Assembly (NCBI GenBank): GCA_019416685.1
Contig: DXWV01000026.1
Location: 1-45,692, forward strand
DNA from: Bacteroides sp.
GTDB taxonomy: Bacteria > Bacteroidota > Bacteroidia > Bacteroidales > Bacteroidaceae
Length of the DNA: 45,692 bases
Direction: 5' to 3'
Positions within the stretch are counted from its first letter, which is position 1. Each line of letters begins with the position of its first letter. Under the pieces are notes generated by a model. The model made no database searches. It saw only the letters and a list, made by a program, of their open reading frames with translations, and was not told the DNA's origin. The position numbers were made by a program, and so were the translations under genes. Below, in pieces: positions 17,707 through 26,461 of this stretch.

Positions 17707-17745
17707 TAAACGATGGCTTCCGGAGCAATCTATAGTGAAAATCAT

Positions 17746-17753
17746 TACTTTTG
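17746..17753 (+). promoter_or_regulatory. -7 box of the M28 lipoprotein gene
   Basis: TACTTTTG fits TAnnTTTG and lies 27 nt before the ATG at 17781. Confidence 0.5.
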
Positions 17754-17780
17754 CCTGTACAATAAAAACAGTTATCTAAA

Positions 17781-18782
17781 ATGAAAAGGAATTATACTAT
17801 GTTACTGGTCGGTTTCTTACTTTTTTCCACTCTTTCTCTTTCTTCTTGCGGAAACAAGAACAAAACAAGTGAAACGGTTGAAGAGACTACAACAATCCAG
17901 ACACCTCAGTTTGATGCAGACAGCGCTTATCAATATGTAAAATCACAAGTTGACTTCGGACCACGTGTGCCCAATAGTAAAGAGCACGTTGCCTGTGGCA
18001 ACTACCTTGCATCACAACTGGAAAAGTTCGGAGCAAAAGTGACCAGCCAGTATGCCGATCTCATCGCCTATGACGGTACATTGCTAAAAGCCCGTAATAT
18101 CATTGGTGCCTACAAACCGGAAAGTAAAAAACGTGTTGCTCTCTTTGCACATTGGGACAGTCGTCCCTGGGCTGACAATGACCCGGATCCTAAGAATCAT
18201 CACACCCCCATCCTGGGAGCAAATGATGGCGCCAGTGGTGTAGGAGTATTACTTGAAATAGCCCGTCAGATACAGAAACAACAACCGGAACTGGGAGTTG
18301 ATATTATCTTCCTTGATGCAGAAGACTACGGTACACATCAATCTTATACCGGTGCCCACAAAGAAGATGCCTGGTGTCTGGGTGCACAATATTGGGCACA
18401 CAATCCGCATGTACAAGGATATAATGCCCGCTTCGGAATTCTACTTGACATGGTAGGCGGACAACAACCCACTTTCTATCGCGAAGCCTATTCCGAGAAA
18501 TATGCCAAAGATATCAATCAGAAAGTATGGAAAAAAGCCAATGCACTGGGATATGGAAAGTTTTTTATTGATGAAGTTAACGGCGGAGCAACGGACGACC
18601 ATCTGTTTATCAATAAAATAGCAGGAATCAAGACTATTGACATCGTTCCCTGTGACCCGGAAGGAGAATACTCTTTTGATCCGACATGGCACACACTGAA
18701 AGATGACATGAACAACATCAACCGTAATACTCTCAAAGCCGTAGGACAAACAGTGATGGAAGTAATCTATAACGAAAAATAA
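17781..18782 (+). CDS. M28-family lipoprotein, probable glutaminyl-peptide cyclotransferase
   Basis: This predicted envelope lipoprotein has 333 aa and a lipobox LSSC near residue 23, followed by a Thr/Glu-rich linker. The M28 zinc site is visible as Asp149 (GANDGASGVGVLLE), Glu181 (IIFLDAEDYGTHQS) and His304 (TWHTLKDDM). The FAHWDSRPWADNDPDP stretch and the DGASGVGVLLEIA context resemble animal-type (type II) glutaminyl cyclases of Bacteroidetes, which form N-terminal pyroglutamate on exported proteins. An aminopeptidase role is the alternative. The sufE gene follows 37 nt after its stop, so they may be co-transcribed. Confidence 0.87.
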   Translation: MKRNYTMLLVGFLLFSTLSLSSCGNKNKTSETVEETTTIQTPQFDADSAYQYVKSQVDFGPRVPNSKEHVACGNYLASQLEKFGAKVTSQYADLIAYDGTLLKARNIIGAYKPESKKRVALFAHWDSRPWADNDPDPKNHHTPILGANDGASGVGVLLEIARQIQKQQPELGVDIIFLDAEDYGTHQSYTGAHKEDAWCLGAQYWAHNPHVQGYNARFGILLDMVGGQQPTFYREAYSEKYAKDINQKVWKKANALGYGKFFIDEVNGGATDDHLFINKIAGIKTIDIVPCDPEGEYSFDPTWHTLKDDMNNINRNTLKAVGQTVMEVIYNEK

Positions 18783-18819
18783 GATGTGCACAACGTGCAA
18801 CATAAAAATAAATATACTC

Positions 18820-19251
18820 ATGTCAATTAATGAATTACAAAACGAAGTTATAGCTGAATTCAGCGACTTCGACGATTGGATGGATCGTTACCAGTTGCTT
18901 ATCGACTTAGGAAATGAACAAGAACCTCTTGAGGAAAAGTACAAAACGGAACAAAATCTGATTGAAGGCTGCCAAAGCCGTGTATGGCTGCAAGCTGACG
19001 AAGTGGATGGAAAAATGATATTCAAAGCAGAAAGTGACGCGCTGATTGTAAAAGGTATTATTGCCCTGCTTATAAAAGTTCTTTCGGGGCATACACCGGA
19101 TGAGATTTTAAATGCAGACCTTTATTTTATCGATAAAATAGGACTGAAAGAACATCTATCTCCTACCCGCAGTAACGGTTTACTCTCGATGGTGAAACAA
19201 ATGCGGCTTTATGCACTGGCATTTAAAGCTAAAGACGAGAGTAAAAAATGA
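18820..19251 (+). CDS. sufE: SufE-family cysteine desulfuration protein
   Basis: SufE takes persulfide sulfur from a cysteine desulfurase (SufS) for Fe-S cluster assembly. Start 18820 gives 143 aa. The longer frame from 18784 adds an atypical Cys-rich stretch and is rejected. The active Cys51 lies in IEGCQSRVWL, the position known from E. coli SufE, after an N-terminal helix with FSDFDDWMDRYQLLIDLG. Other conserved parts are GIIALLIKVLSGHTPDEIL and GLKEHLSPTRSNGLLSMVKQM. No other suf gene lies nearby. Confidence 0.95.
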   Translation: MSINELQNEVIAEFSDFDDWMDRYQLLIDLGNEQEPLEEKYKTEQNLIEGCQSRVWLQADEVDGKMIFKAESDALIVKGIIALLIKVLSGHTPDEILNADLYFIDKIGLKEHLSPTRSNGLLSMVKQMRLYALAFKAKDESKK

Positions 19252-19280
19252 GAATCTACGAATTTAAATACTTTCTACTT

Positions 19281-19320
19281 GCAAACAAAGTTTGTGCCAT
19301 GAGGCACAAACTTTGTTTGC
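19281..19320. repeat. Perfect 18-bp inverted repeat (hairpin)
   Basis: GCAAACAAAGTTTGTGCC and GGCACAAACTTTGTTTGC flank ATGA. Each arm is itself built from the words CAAAC and GTTTG. It begins 29 nt after the sufE stop, and no T-tract follows. It could act as a terminator-like or mRNA-end element, or be a mobile palindromic repeat. Confidence 0.85.
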
Positions 19321-19677
19321 AGGAAATCTCGATATCAGGAATGGAAAGGGGAAAATTACATTTAATAAAAATACACAAACAGTAGATTATCCCTATCAGG
19401 GAAGAACACTGTTAAAAGAGACTTTCGTACAAGCGATCAGCTCCAATGTAGAGGAATTAAAAAAGCTCCGATTATGAGTAATACCAGTAGCACATTTCTA
19501 CCTACTGATGGTGACAATCGACTGTTGGATGTCCCCTTTGGCAATGATAGCTTCCGTGGATACTCTGCCAATCCCTGGAATACCAGTTCTGTGAGCCTCA
19601 TAGGGAATGAATTGAAATGTGAGATTCCCGCTGACGACATAAGGGTATATTGTTTTGAGAAAAAGAAAAGATAAAAG
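19321..19677 (+). pseudogene. Remnant of a secreted glycosidase-like gene
   Basis: Two short frames read as parts of one former protein. Frame one (to the stop at 19475) contains NGKGKITFNKNTQTVDYPYQG and LLKETFVQA. Frame two (19474-19674) contains FLPTDGDNRLLDVPFGNDSF and RGYSANPW, then jumps to an ending ELKCEIPADDIRVYCFEKKKR. The middle of a large gene and its signal peptide are missing, and a frame change lies near 19474. The FLPTDGDNR..VPFDND style resembles secreted alpha-galactosidase-like glycosidases of Bacteroidetes; that assignment is tentative. The gene is clearly not functional. Confidence 0.55.
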
Positions 19678-19683
19678 ATATTC

Positions 19684-21135
19684 CTATTTTTCACATATAG
19701 CTACAACCTGTATCCCCGGTTTTACCTCTAACGTAACGTATGAGTATACATTTCCTAATACATCCGTTTCCATAGTTGCCGGTCGTAGTTTCCCATTACA
19801 GGAAATGCCGGTATAAGATCCCGGAAAAACCGCCTTCCAAATGACAGGCTGAGCAATATGGCTCTTAAATGTCGTTTTATTTGTGTGATCATGCCGTACC
19901 GAGATACTCCCTCCCAGAACAGGTAAATACTGCAAATGCATCCATTCAGTTTCAGTTGTCAACCGGGGCAATGTTTGTATCTGCTTTTTACCTGCATCAG
20001 CCTGTATTCCTGCCATACCGGCAACAATACCCTCCATAACACTATAAGATACTTCCGGATAATCACTTCGCTCCATAGTTGGTAATGTAGTAAGCTGGCT
20101 GTATGCTTCCTTATTATAAGCATAAGAATAGAGTATTTTAGAAAAATAAGATAAATTCTCAACATTCCACTCTTTCAACAATAAATGCGCCAATGTAGCC
20201 CGAATACGTGCTGCATCTTTGGCAATATCAAACCATAAAATAAACGTCTCACCTTCACCTTTATGGAATTCTTTCAACCCGGTAAAGAAAGTATTATATA
20301 AATTGCAGGAGTCGTCCCACCATTTATTTTCGAGCAATGTAACATAACTCTCAGCCATTGCAGCATATCGTTTACTGGCTTTCACATCGCCTTTCAGCTC
20401 CAATAACTTCGAATACGAAACACATCCGCGATAAATCGCAGCGAGTAAATCAGCACTTACAGTCAGCCCCTCAAAATTCTCCACATAAGATGCCAATCCC
20501 CTACATTTATGATAGTTATCTTCAGCATTAAACGGCACCGGAGAATTCATAAATCGGGGACGGTCCATAATTTTATCTGCCTGTAACTGCCATCTTTCCA
20601 TGTAAGCAGTCATTGTTTTCTCATAAAATGTCAGAAATACCTTATCATTAATATAACGCGAATCACCCGTCCATAAATAGGTACGATAACAAGCGTCCAG
20701 CACATCAAAATTAGCATTCAGATTGTACCAGAATTCTTTGTCATTGCGAAAGTCTATCGGAGCTGGTTCGTCATAACGATTAATTTCCCAATAGGTACAC
20801 CAGTCTTTTGATTCTGATATGTTTTGCGCAAATTTTGCCAGCATATTGTAGTTTTCTTTGGTTAGCCCTAACACCTCAGCTCCACCACACTGATGTGATA
20901 CATCACGCATACAAAATGCCTCACGTTGAGGTAATGATGCTTCATACCAGGAGCCTACAGGATCTGTTGATGCTCCCACATAACCAAGAGCCATATTTTT
21001 TGCCCAGTCAAATGTTTGTTGTAAACGGGAATCAGAAGTCATGAAAGAAAATTCTTCTTTCTGAGGTTGCCGGAAAGCACTCGCCAACAGAAGGATTATC
21101 GCCAATATACCATACCTTGTCATTAATCGAATCAT
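19684..21135 (-). CDS. Secreted six-hairpin glycosidase-like protein
   Basis: The protein has 483 aa. The hydrophobic N-terminus (YGILAIILLLASAFRQ) is a likely signal peptide without lipobox. The bulk looks like an (alpha/alpha)6 barrel with regularly spaced aromatic helices: SWYEASLPQREAFCMRDVSHQ at about 62-82, then FWYNLNANFDVLDACYRTYLWTGD, and YPEVSYSVMEGIVAGMAGIQ. A small beta-sandwich tail follows (LPVLGGSISVRHDHTNKT). These traits fit the six-hairpin glycosidase superfamily (GH78/GH95/GH127-like), but I do not recognise a named GH family. Glu65, Glu70 and Asp76 in the first motif are candidate acidic residues. It stands alone, with a TATATTTG promoter box upstream. Confidence 0.7.
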   Translation of the reverse strand: MIRLMTRYGILAIILLLASAFRQPQKEEFSFMTSDSRLQQTFDWAKNMALGYVGASTDPVGSWYEASLPQREAFCMRDVSHQCGGAEVLGLTKENYNMLAKFAQNISESKDWCTYWEINRYDEPAPIDFRNDKEFWYNLNANFDVLDACYRTYLWTGDSRYINDKVFLTFYEKTMTAYMERWQLQADKIMDRPRFMNSPVPFNAEDNYHKCRGLASYVENFEGLTVSADLLAAIYRGCVSYSKLLELKGDVKASKRYAAMAESYVTLLENKWWDDSCNLYNTFFTGLKEFHKGEGETFILWFDIAKDAARIRATLAHLLLKEWNVENLSYFSKILYSYAYNKEAYSQLTTLPTMERSDYPEVSYSVMEGIVAGMAGIQADAGKKQIQTLPRLTTETEWMHLQYLPVLGGSISVRHDHTNKTTFKSHIAQPVIWKAVFPGSYTGISCNGKLRPATMETDVLGNVYSYVTLEVKPGIQVVAICEK

Positions 21136-21167
21136 AATAAAATATTTTAAGTTATCAAAGTTTCCGG

Positions 21168-21175
21168 CAAATATA
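21168..21175 (-). promoter_or_regulatory. -7 box of the six-hairpin glycosidase-like gene
   Basis: The minus strand reads TATATTTG, 32 nt before the ATG at 21135. Confidence 0.55.
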
Positions 21176-21512
21176 GCATGCCTCTAAGAAAATACCGGTC
21201 GCAAATAAACCATTTACTAGTTCTAATGTCCATTATTCCTAAAAAGTAGATAATGTAACGCTTACACTCTCTTTCATAAAGCAGTTTTAAAAAAGAATCT
21301 TTTATCCGGATTCACCTAATTTCCACCCATTTTAAATGCAAGTTAAATCAAAAACAGTCAAATAATGAAGGTAGTTATACATTACCTCATTTCATAGGTA
21401 CTCCCTACCCTATCGATTTTATGAGTGATTTTGTTGAGAGTCATAGTTTTATTAACAGGTGTAATTTATAAAAAATAAATGCTCAAACGCATAATACCAA
21501 ACAATTTTGTTG

Positions 21513-21520
21513 TATATTTG
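21513..21520 (+). promoter_or_regulatory. -7 box of the NTase/XRE/ATPase cassette
   Basis: TATATTTG lies 21 nt before the ATG at 21542. There is no clear -33 TTTG, so the promoter may need activation or be weak. Confidence 0.6.
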
Positions 21521-21541
21521 CAATAACTCAACTAAAAAAGA

Positions 21542-21985
21542 ATGATTCCAGAGTTTAATGAAGACGGTTATTTGCCACCAGGTATATATGAGGCCTCTTT
21601 TGAGGAGGTAAAAAACAGGTTTGGATTTAGTAAAAAGCGGCAAAAGTTGTTGCAGGGAATGTCTTTCTTACTGGAGCAATGTAGAATACTACATTGTGAT
21701 ATTCTGTATTTAGATGGAAGTTTTGTTACTAAAAAGTTAAATCCAAACGATTACGATGCTTGTTGGGACACAACAGCAGAGAACCGGGAACAGGTTCTGA
21801 ACAATGTCTTAGAGTCTTTGTTAGAAAGTGACTCGGAGGTACAGAAAGAGTATTTCGGCGGAGAAATATATTCAGCTTTCTCAAAAGCTATTTTATTGCC
21901 TGAATTAACTATCCTAGAGTATTTCCAGAAAACGAAACAATATGAAGATAAGGGTATTGTAATGATTAAACTACCAGCAATATGA
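21542..21985 (+). CDS. Small nucleotidyltransferase-like protein (DUF6932-like)
   Basis: This 147-aa cytoplasmic protein opens with IPEFNEDGYLPPGIYEASFEEV, a signature I associate with DUF6932. At residues 55-75 LYLDGSFVTKKLNPNDYDACW shows the polymerase-beta/MNT nucleotidyltransferase pattern: Gly59-Ser60, then Asp70-x-Asp72. The metal-binding site therefore looks intact. The C-terminal part is helical. Proteins of this superfamily include NMP-transferring toxins or antitoxins (MNT/HEPN type) and second-messenger synthases. The last four bases overlap the next gene (ATGA), so translation is coupled. Its actual target is unknown. Confidence 0.75.
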   Translation: MIPEFNEDGYLPPGIYEASFEEVKNRFGFSKKRQKLLQGMSFLLEQCRILHCDILYLDGSFVTKKLNPNDYDACWDTTAENREQVLNNVLESLLESDSEVQKEYFGGEIYSAFSKAILLPELTILEYFQKTKQYEDKGIVMIKLPAI

Positions 21986-22500
21986 TTAAGAACAAGAAAC
22001 AATACACTATGATGAAGAAGCAACTGGAAAAGTTGCTCACGAATATATGGGATATAAAAGAGATATTACAAAAAGAAAATAATATACAACTCCGTTTACA
22101 GTTAGGAACTTTTGAAAGAGGGTTAGTTAAATTACAAAATGAATTGGAAGAGTATGAAAAGCTAACCTCTAAATCTTTGTCATGGTTGGAATTCGACTCT
22201 TTTAAGGATGATATGAACAAGGCTATCATAAGTTTTCGTATCGCCTCAGATATCAGTCAGAAAAAGTTGGCAGAAGAAATGTTCATCCAGGAGCAACAAA
22301 TACAACGTTATGAGCAGTCAGACTACCTAAGCGCCAGTTTTGAGCGTATTCTACAGTTGCTGGAAGCACTGGAAATACGTATGATACTGCGAAAAGATTT
22401 TAAGAAAGACACTTTTAAGACAACTCCTGCGAATGTGTGGGAGTTAAGTGATGAGATACGAAAAAGAGGAAGTATATTGCAAATAGCAGGGGAGGAGTAA
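21982..22500 (+). CDS. Coiled-coil XRE-family helix-turn-helix protein
   Basis: The protein has 172 aa. Residues about 10-70 are predicted coiled coil (MKKQLEKLLTNIWDIKEIL, then LVKLQNELEEYEKL). A Cro/C1-type HTH follows at about 82-130: IISFRIASDISQKKLAEEM, then FIQEQQIQRYEQSDYLSAS, then FERILQLLEALEI. The order coiled coil then HTH, and a tail after the HTH (TTPANVWELSDEIRKRG), differ from plain antitoxins. It overlaps the nucleotidyltransferase gene by 4 nt and ends 2 nt before the ATPase gene. It probably binds the cassette promoter, and may also bind one of its partners. Confidence 0.8.
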   Translation: MIKNKKQYTMMKKQLEKLLTNIWDIKEILQKENNIQLRLQLGTFERGLVKLQNELEEYEKLTSKSLSWLEFDSFKDDMNKAIISFRIASDISQKKLAEEMFIQEQQIQRYEQSDYLSASFERILQLLEALEIRMILRKDFKKDTFKTTPANVWELSDEIRKRGSILQIAGEE

Positions 22501-22502
22501 TT

Positions 22503-24143
22503 ATGAAAACAATCGCATTTTATTCGTATAAAGGAGGAGTCGGCAGAACATTAGCTCTTTCGAATATAGCAAGGAGGCTCGCCGATTTCGGGAAAAAAGT
22601 GATAATGCTTGACCTCGACCTTGAAGCTCCGGGACTACACACTAAGTTCTCTTATTTTCAATGGGACAGAAAGGTTGAGAGTGGGATTGTGGATTATATC
22701 TACGAATATGCAGTTAATCACAAAATTCCGGCAAAAATAGCACCGTATGCATACCACTTAGATGATTTGTCTTCTTCGTTAGATTTAATTCCGGCTGGCA
22801 ATCCTAAATCTTCGGAATATTGGCGAAAACTATCCGCCATTAATTGGTATGAATTGCTTTATGGTGAGAATGCAACAGGTATCCCTTTCTTTCTGGATCT
22901 GAAAGCAAAAATAGAAAAAAAATATAAACCAGACTACTTTTTGATTGATACACGTACGGGAATAACTGATATATCGAGCCTCACAATCTCACTGCTTGCT
23001 GACCGATTGGTTATCCTATCTGCCAATAATCAGGAGAATTTGGAAGGTTGCCAACGAATTGTGCGCAGTGTATTGAACCAGAAAAATAATCTGCTGGAAA
23101 AGGAAAAGGAGATTATTTTGGCTCTTACAAGAATACCTTATCCTTCTACTCCTGCAGAGTGCCTGAGGGAAGAGAGTTTGGTTGCCAACTTTAAGAAACA
23201 TTTTGAGGAATTGATTTATGCTTCCGGTAAGAAACTGGACAGCACTCCGGTAGTGATTCATTCAGACAGAAACCTGGAATGTAGCGAAACTTTTAAAATT
23301 GGTTTTGAAAAAGAAACAAAAGGCCCATCAGAAATCATAGCAAATGAATATCTGGATTTATTTGCCCGAATTACAGCAGGTGATTTGACAAAAGAGGAAA
23401 TAGAGAAGTTTGATAATGAGAAGGAAATAGCCCGACTTTATAATAAAATAAGTCAGACTGAAAATGCCTTAGAGGGCGTACAATTGGCAGAAGAAGCAAT
23501 AAAAAAATATCCGAAAGCAGATCAGTTTTATTATTTACTTGCTCTTAAATGTTTGAAAGCCGAGATGGAAGAAAAAGGGATTAGTGCTATAAATCAAGCT
23601 ATCGAACTGCTTCCTTTGCCCTATTATCTGATACTTAAGGCCGGACTACTTTCCAATAAAGGAGAGTGGAAAGAAGCTTATAAAGTGATATTTCCAATAA
23701 GACATATTGCCCCTCAGGCTTTTTATCAATATTGTTTAGTGAAAATAACGATAGGTGGTTTTCCCGAAAATGAAGTTCTACAGGACTTGAGTGAATTAAA
23801 AGAGATGAACTATTTGTCTCCGGAAGTAGATAACCTGATTGCTTGTTATCAAAACGAAATTGGAAATTATAAAGAGGCAGAAAAGTCTATATATAGTGCT
23901 CTTGAACAAAGCAAGGACGAACCGTTATTTTATACTACCTTAGCCGAAATAAAAGCAAATCAAGGTGATATATCCCTATTTTATATGAATATAGATATGG
24001 CATTAAGTAAAGGAGTTGATATGAAGTATGCGATATCGACTGTACCCCGTGTTTATTCAAAATTTAAAAATGATGAGAAGTTTATTTCTCTTTTGAAGCG
24101 CTACGGAAAAGAGGAAGAAATTGAATTATTAAAAACATTGTAG
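22503..24143 (+). CDS. MinD/ParA-like ATPase with C-terminal TPR-like repeats
   Basis: The protein has 546 aa. A deviant Walker A, YKGGVGRTLALSNIA, lies at residues 9-23, with Arg15 where MinD/ParA have Lys. The Walker A-prime region is VIMLDLDLEAPGLH (33-46) and the Walker B region is YFLIDTRTGITDIS (145-158). This KGGVGRT / DLDLEAPG / DTRTGITD combination marks a MinD-like branch common in accessory gene neighbourhoods. From about residue 300 to the end there are helical TPR-like repeats, for example LYNKISQTENALEGVQLAEEAI and EIGNYKEAEKSIYSALEQ. No enzymatic effector domain is seen at the C-terminus. It is the third gene of the coupled cassette and probably acts as the ATP-driven sensor or scaffold. 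Confidence 0.85.
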   Translation: MKTIAFYSYKGGVGRTLALSNIARRLADFGKKVIMLDLDLEAPGLHTKFSYFQWDRKVESGIVDYIYEYAVNHKIPAKIAPYAYHLDDLSSSLDLIPAGNPKSSEYWRKLSAINWYELLYGENATGIPFFLDLKAKIEKKYKPDYFLIDTRTGITDISSLTISLLADRLVILSANNQENLEGCQRIVRSVLNQKNNLLEKEKEIILALTRIPYPSTPAECLREESLVANFKKHFEELIYASGKKLDSTPVVIHSDRNLECSETFKIGFEKETKGPSEIIANEYLDLFARITAGDLTKEEIEKFDNEKEIARLYNKISQTENALEGVQLAEEAIKKYPKADQFYYLLALKCLKAEMEEKGISAINQAIELLPLPYYLILKAGLLSNKGEWKEAYKVIFPIRHIAPQAFYQYCLVKITIGGFPENEVLQDLSELKEMNYLSPEVDNLIACYQNEIGNYKEAEKSIYSALEQSKDEPLFYTTLAEIKANQGDISLFYMNIDMALSKGVDMKYAISTVPRVYSKFKNDEKFISLLKRYGKEEEIELLKTL

Positions 24144-24348
24144 AAACAGAAACAGCTGTTTTTTCCTTAAACATTTCGGCAAGAAGATATAAAATACACA
24201 TCCAGACACCCCCCCAAAAACCTCTAAAACTATCACAAATGAAGCCAAAAAGAGTAGAAATGTATACAAAACCACTCAAAAAGCACTCTATGCCGTAAAT
24301 GTTTCATTTTTTGGTTTGTTTGTCTACTATTAATAGTCTGCCTTTGCC

Positions 24349-24356
24349 TACTTTTG
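24349..24356 (+). promoter_or_regulatory. -7 box of the glycan-degradation operon
   Basis: TACTTTTG fits TAnnTTTG and lies 27 nt before ATG 24384. It excludes the longer frame beginning at 24354. Confidence 0.55.
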
Positions 24357-24383
24357 AGCAAACGATTAAAACTCAAAGTAGAG

Positions 24384-26348
24384 ATGAACAAATATAAACT
24401 GATTTTATTGGCCTTGAGCATGACTGGTTTTGTACAAGCAAAAGTTACATTACCAGCATTCTTCACCGACAATATGGTGGTACAGCAAAACAGCACATTA
24501 ACGCTTCCAGGTAAAGCCAAAGCGGGCAAAAAAGTTACAGTAAAAGCCAGCTGGAATGACAATAAGTTCACGACAAAAGCAACTGCCGACGGTTCTTTCA
24601 GAATAGAAATACCCACTCCTGCTGCAGGAGGCCCCTATACCATAACAATCTCTGACGGAGAAACCCTGACATTAAAAAATATATTGGCAGGAGAAGTGTG
24701 GTTCTGTTCAGGACAATCTAACATGGAGATGCCCGTAGCCGGCTGGGGAAAAGTAATGAACTATGAGCAGGAAGTAGCAGAGGCAAAATACCCTTCTATC
24801 CGCCTATTACAAGTAAAAAAAACAATAGCATTCACTCCGGCAGAAGATGTAGAAATGAACATGGGAGGTTGGCAGGAATGTAATTCTGCTACTGTTCCGG
24901 AGTTCTCGGCTGTGGCTTACTTCTATGCCCGCGAATTATGGAAAGAGCTGAATGTACCTATCGGAGTAATTGATTGTACCTGGGGAGGGACGCCTGCTGA
25001 AGCATGGACCAGTCTTGGTACTCTAAAGCAGGTAATCGGATTTCAAGACGAAACATCTAAAATAGAAAAACTAAACTTTGACAAAGCCAGTCTCATTGCA
25101 ACCCACCAACAGGATATGAAAGAGTGGCAAAAGCTATTTGCTGCCAAAGATACCGGTCTCAGCAAAGGTACCCCGCTATGGACTTCCTCTCTGCAGACGG
25201 ATCAAGCGTGGAAAACAATGGAACTTCCCGGATATTGGGAAGGCAAGGGACTGGACGGAGTAGATGGGATAGTCTGGTTTCAACGCGAAATAGAGATCCC
25301 GGCAAACTGGGAGGCCAAAGACATCTCACTCAATCTTGGTATGATAGACGACGAAGACATCACTTACTATAATGGCACAGAAATAGCTAAAGGATATGGA
25401 TATGCAACACCCCGGCGCTATACAATCCCGGCAGAACTGGTAAAAACCGGAAAGGGGACTATCACCGTACGGGTAGCTGACTTTGGTGGAGAAGGAGGTA
25501 TACATGGCGAGAAAAAAGACTTATATGCAGAAACCAACGGACAAAAAATCAATTTGGATGGTGTCTGGAATTATCGGATAGGCATGACTATGGAAGAACT
25601 TCCTCCGGCACCGGTATCACCGGAAAGCTCAAGTTATCCTTCTGTCTTGTACAATGCTATGGTACATCCGTTTACTATATTCCCAATCAAAGGAGTTATC
25701 TGGTATCAGGGAGAAGCTAATGTAGGAAGAGATAAACAATATGTTCCCCTATTCCAATCGCTGATTGCCGATTGGAGAAAACAATGGAATACGAACTTTC
25801 CATTCTACTTTGTTCAACTGGCAAACTTTCTGAAACCACAAAAAGTTCAGCCGGACTCTCAATGGGCCGCCCTCCGGGAAGCACAGGCAGAGGCCCTGCA
25901 TATAGACAACACCGGAATGGTAGTAGCCATAGACTTGGGACTGTCCTACGATATTCACCCTAAAAATAAACAAGAAGTGGCCAAACGTTTTGCTACTTTA
26001 GCACTGGCAGATACTTACCATCAGGGAGAATACAAAATGCCTGCCTGCAAGTCTTATAACATCTCCGGAAAGAAACTAACACTAAGATTCAACACAGAAA
26101 TACAAGCACAAGAAAAAATAATAAAAGGATTTATCCTGGCCGGACCGGATGGAGTATTCCATCCGGCAACGGCAACCTTAACAGGAAAAACGAACATCAT
26201 ACTTGAATCTCCGGATGTGGCAATCCCTATAGCTGCCCGTTATAATTGGGCCGACTGTCCGGATGGTAATCTTTACAGTACTAACTCCAATCTCCCGGTT
26301 CCGCCCTTCCGAACGGACAAAGGGACATGCAAAGAGTCACAAAAGTAA
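24384..26348 (+). CDS. Secreted sialate O-acetylesterase (SGNH hydrolase)
   Basis: The enzyme removes O-acetyl groups, typically from sialic acids on mucin glycans, which clears the way for sialidases and other exoenzymes. Start 24384 gives 654 aa with signal peptide KLILLALSMTGFVQA. SGNH motifs are visible: WFCSGQSNMEMPVAGWG with Ser112, VIWYQGEANVGRDKQ, and the C-terminal catalytic pair Asp523 and His525 in SYDIHPKNKQEVAKRFA. Between them, at about 250-390, lies a galactose-binding-like sandwich (VWFQREIEIPANWEAKD). Xylan or other esterase activity is the alternative. It is the first gene of the five-gene operon. Confidence 0.9.
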   Translation: MNKYKLILLALSMTGFVQAKVTLPAFFTDNMVVQQNSTLTLPGKAKAGKKVTVKASWNDNKFTTKATADGSFRIEIPTPAAGGPYTITISDGETLTLKNILAGEVWFCSGQSNMEMPVAGWGKVMNYEQEVAEAKYPSIRLLQVKKTIAFTPAEDVEMNMGGWQECNSATVPEFSAVAYFYARELWKELNVPIGVIDCTWGGTPAEAWTSLGTLKQVIGFQDETSKIEKLNFDKASLIATHQQDMKEWQKLFAAKDTGLSKGTPLWTSSLQTDQAWKTMELPGYWEGKGLDGVDGIVWFQREIEIPANWEAKDISLNLGMIDDEDITYYNGTEIAKGYGYATPRRYTIPAELVKTGKGTITVRVADFGGEGGIHGEKKDLYAETNGQKINLDGVWNYRIGMTMEELPPAPVSPESSSYPSVLYNAMVHPFTIFPIKGVIWYQGEANVGRDKQYVPLFQSLIADWRKQWNTNFPFYFVQLANFLKPQKVQPDSQWAALREAQAEALHIDNTGMVVAIDLGLSYDIHPKNKQEVAKRFATLALADTYHQGEYKMPACKSYNISGKKLTLRFNTEIQAQEKIIKGFILAGPDGVFHPATATLTGKTNIILESPDVAIPIAARYNWADCPDGNLYSTNSNLPVPPFRTDKGTCKESQK

Positions 26349-26461
26349 GATTATCCATATTCTAAGTAATTTTATCTATTCCTTAGCAGGATAAATCCGG
26401 GTTACTTTGCAAACGAGACTAATTCGTAATTCATTCATAAATTTAAAGACTACTTAGTACC

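Larger units (their letters stand above)
21136..21541. other. Divergent AT-rich intergenic region
   Basis: The region has 406 nt. It carries a minus-strand -7 box at 21168-21175 for the six-hairpin gene and a plus-strand -7 box at 21513-21520 for the three-gene cassette. The middle (about 21190-21500) has no gene, hairpin or repeat that I can support. Confidence 0.55.

Noticed and set aside
21542..24143. The three-gene cassette as a plasmid-type ParA/ParB partition system
   Set aside because: There is no ParB, no parS-like repeat and no replication gene; the ATPase carries TPR-like repeats and a deviant KGGVGRT motif.
24209..24215. Seven-C tract before the sialate O-acetylesterase as a phase-variation switch
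   Set aside because: It is in non-coding DNA, far upstream of the -7 box (24349), and does not alter promoter spacing. No invertible repeats flank it.
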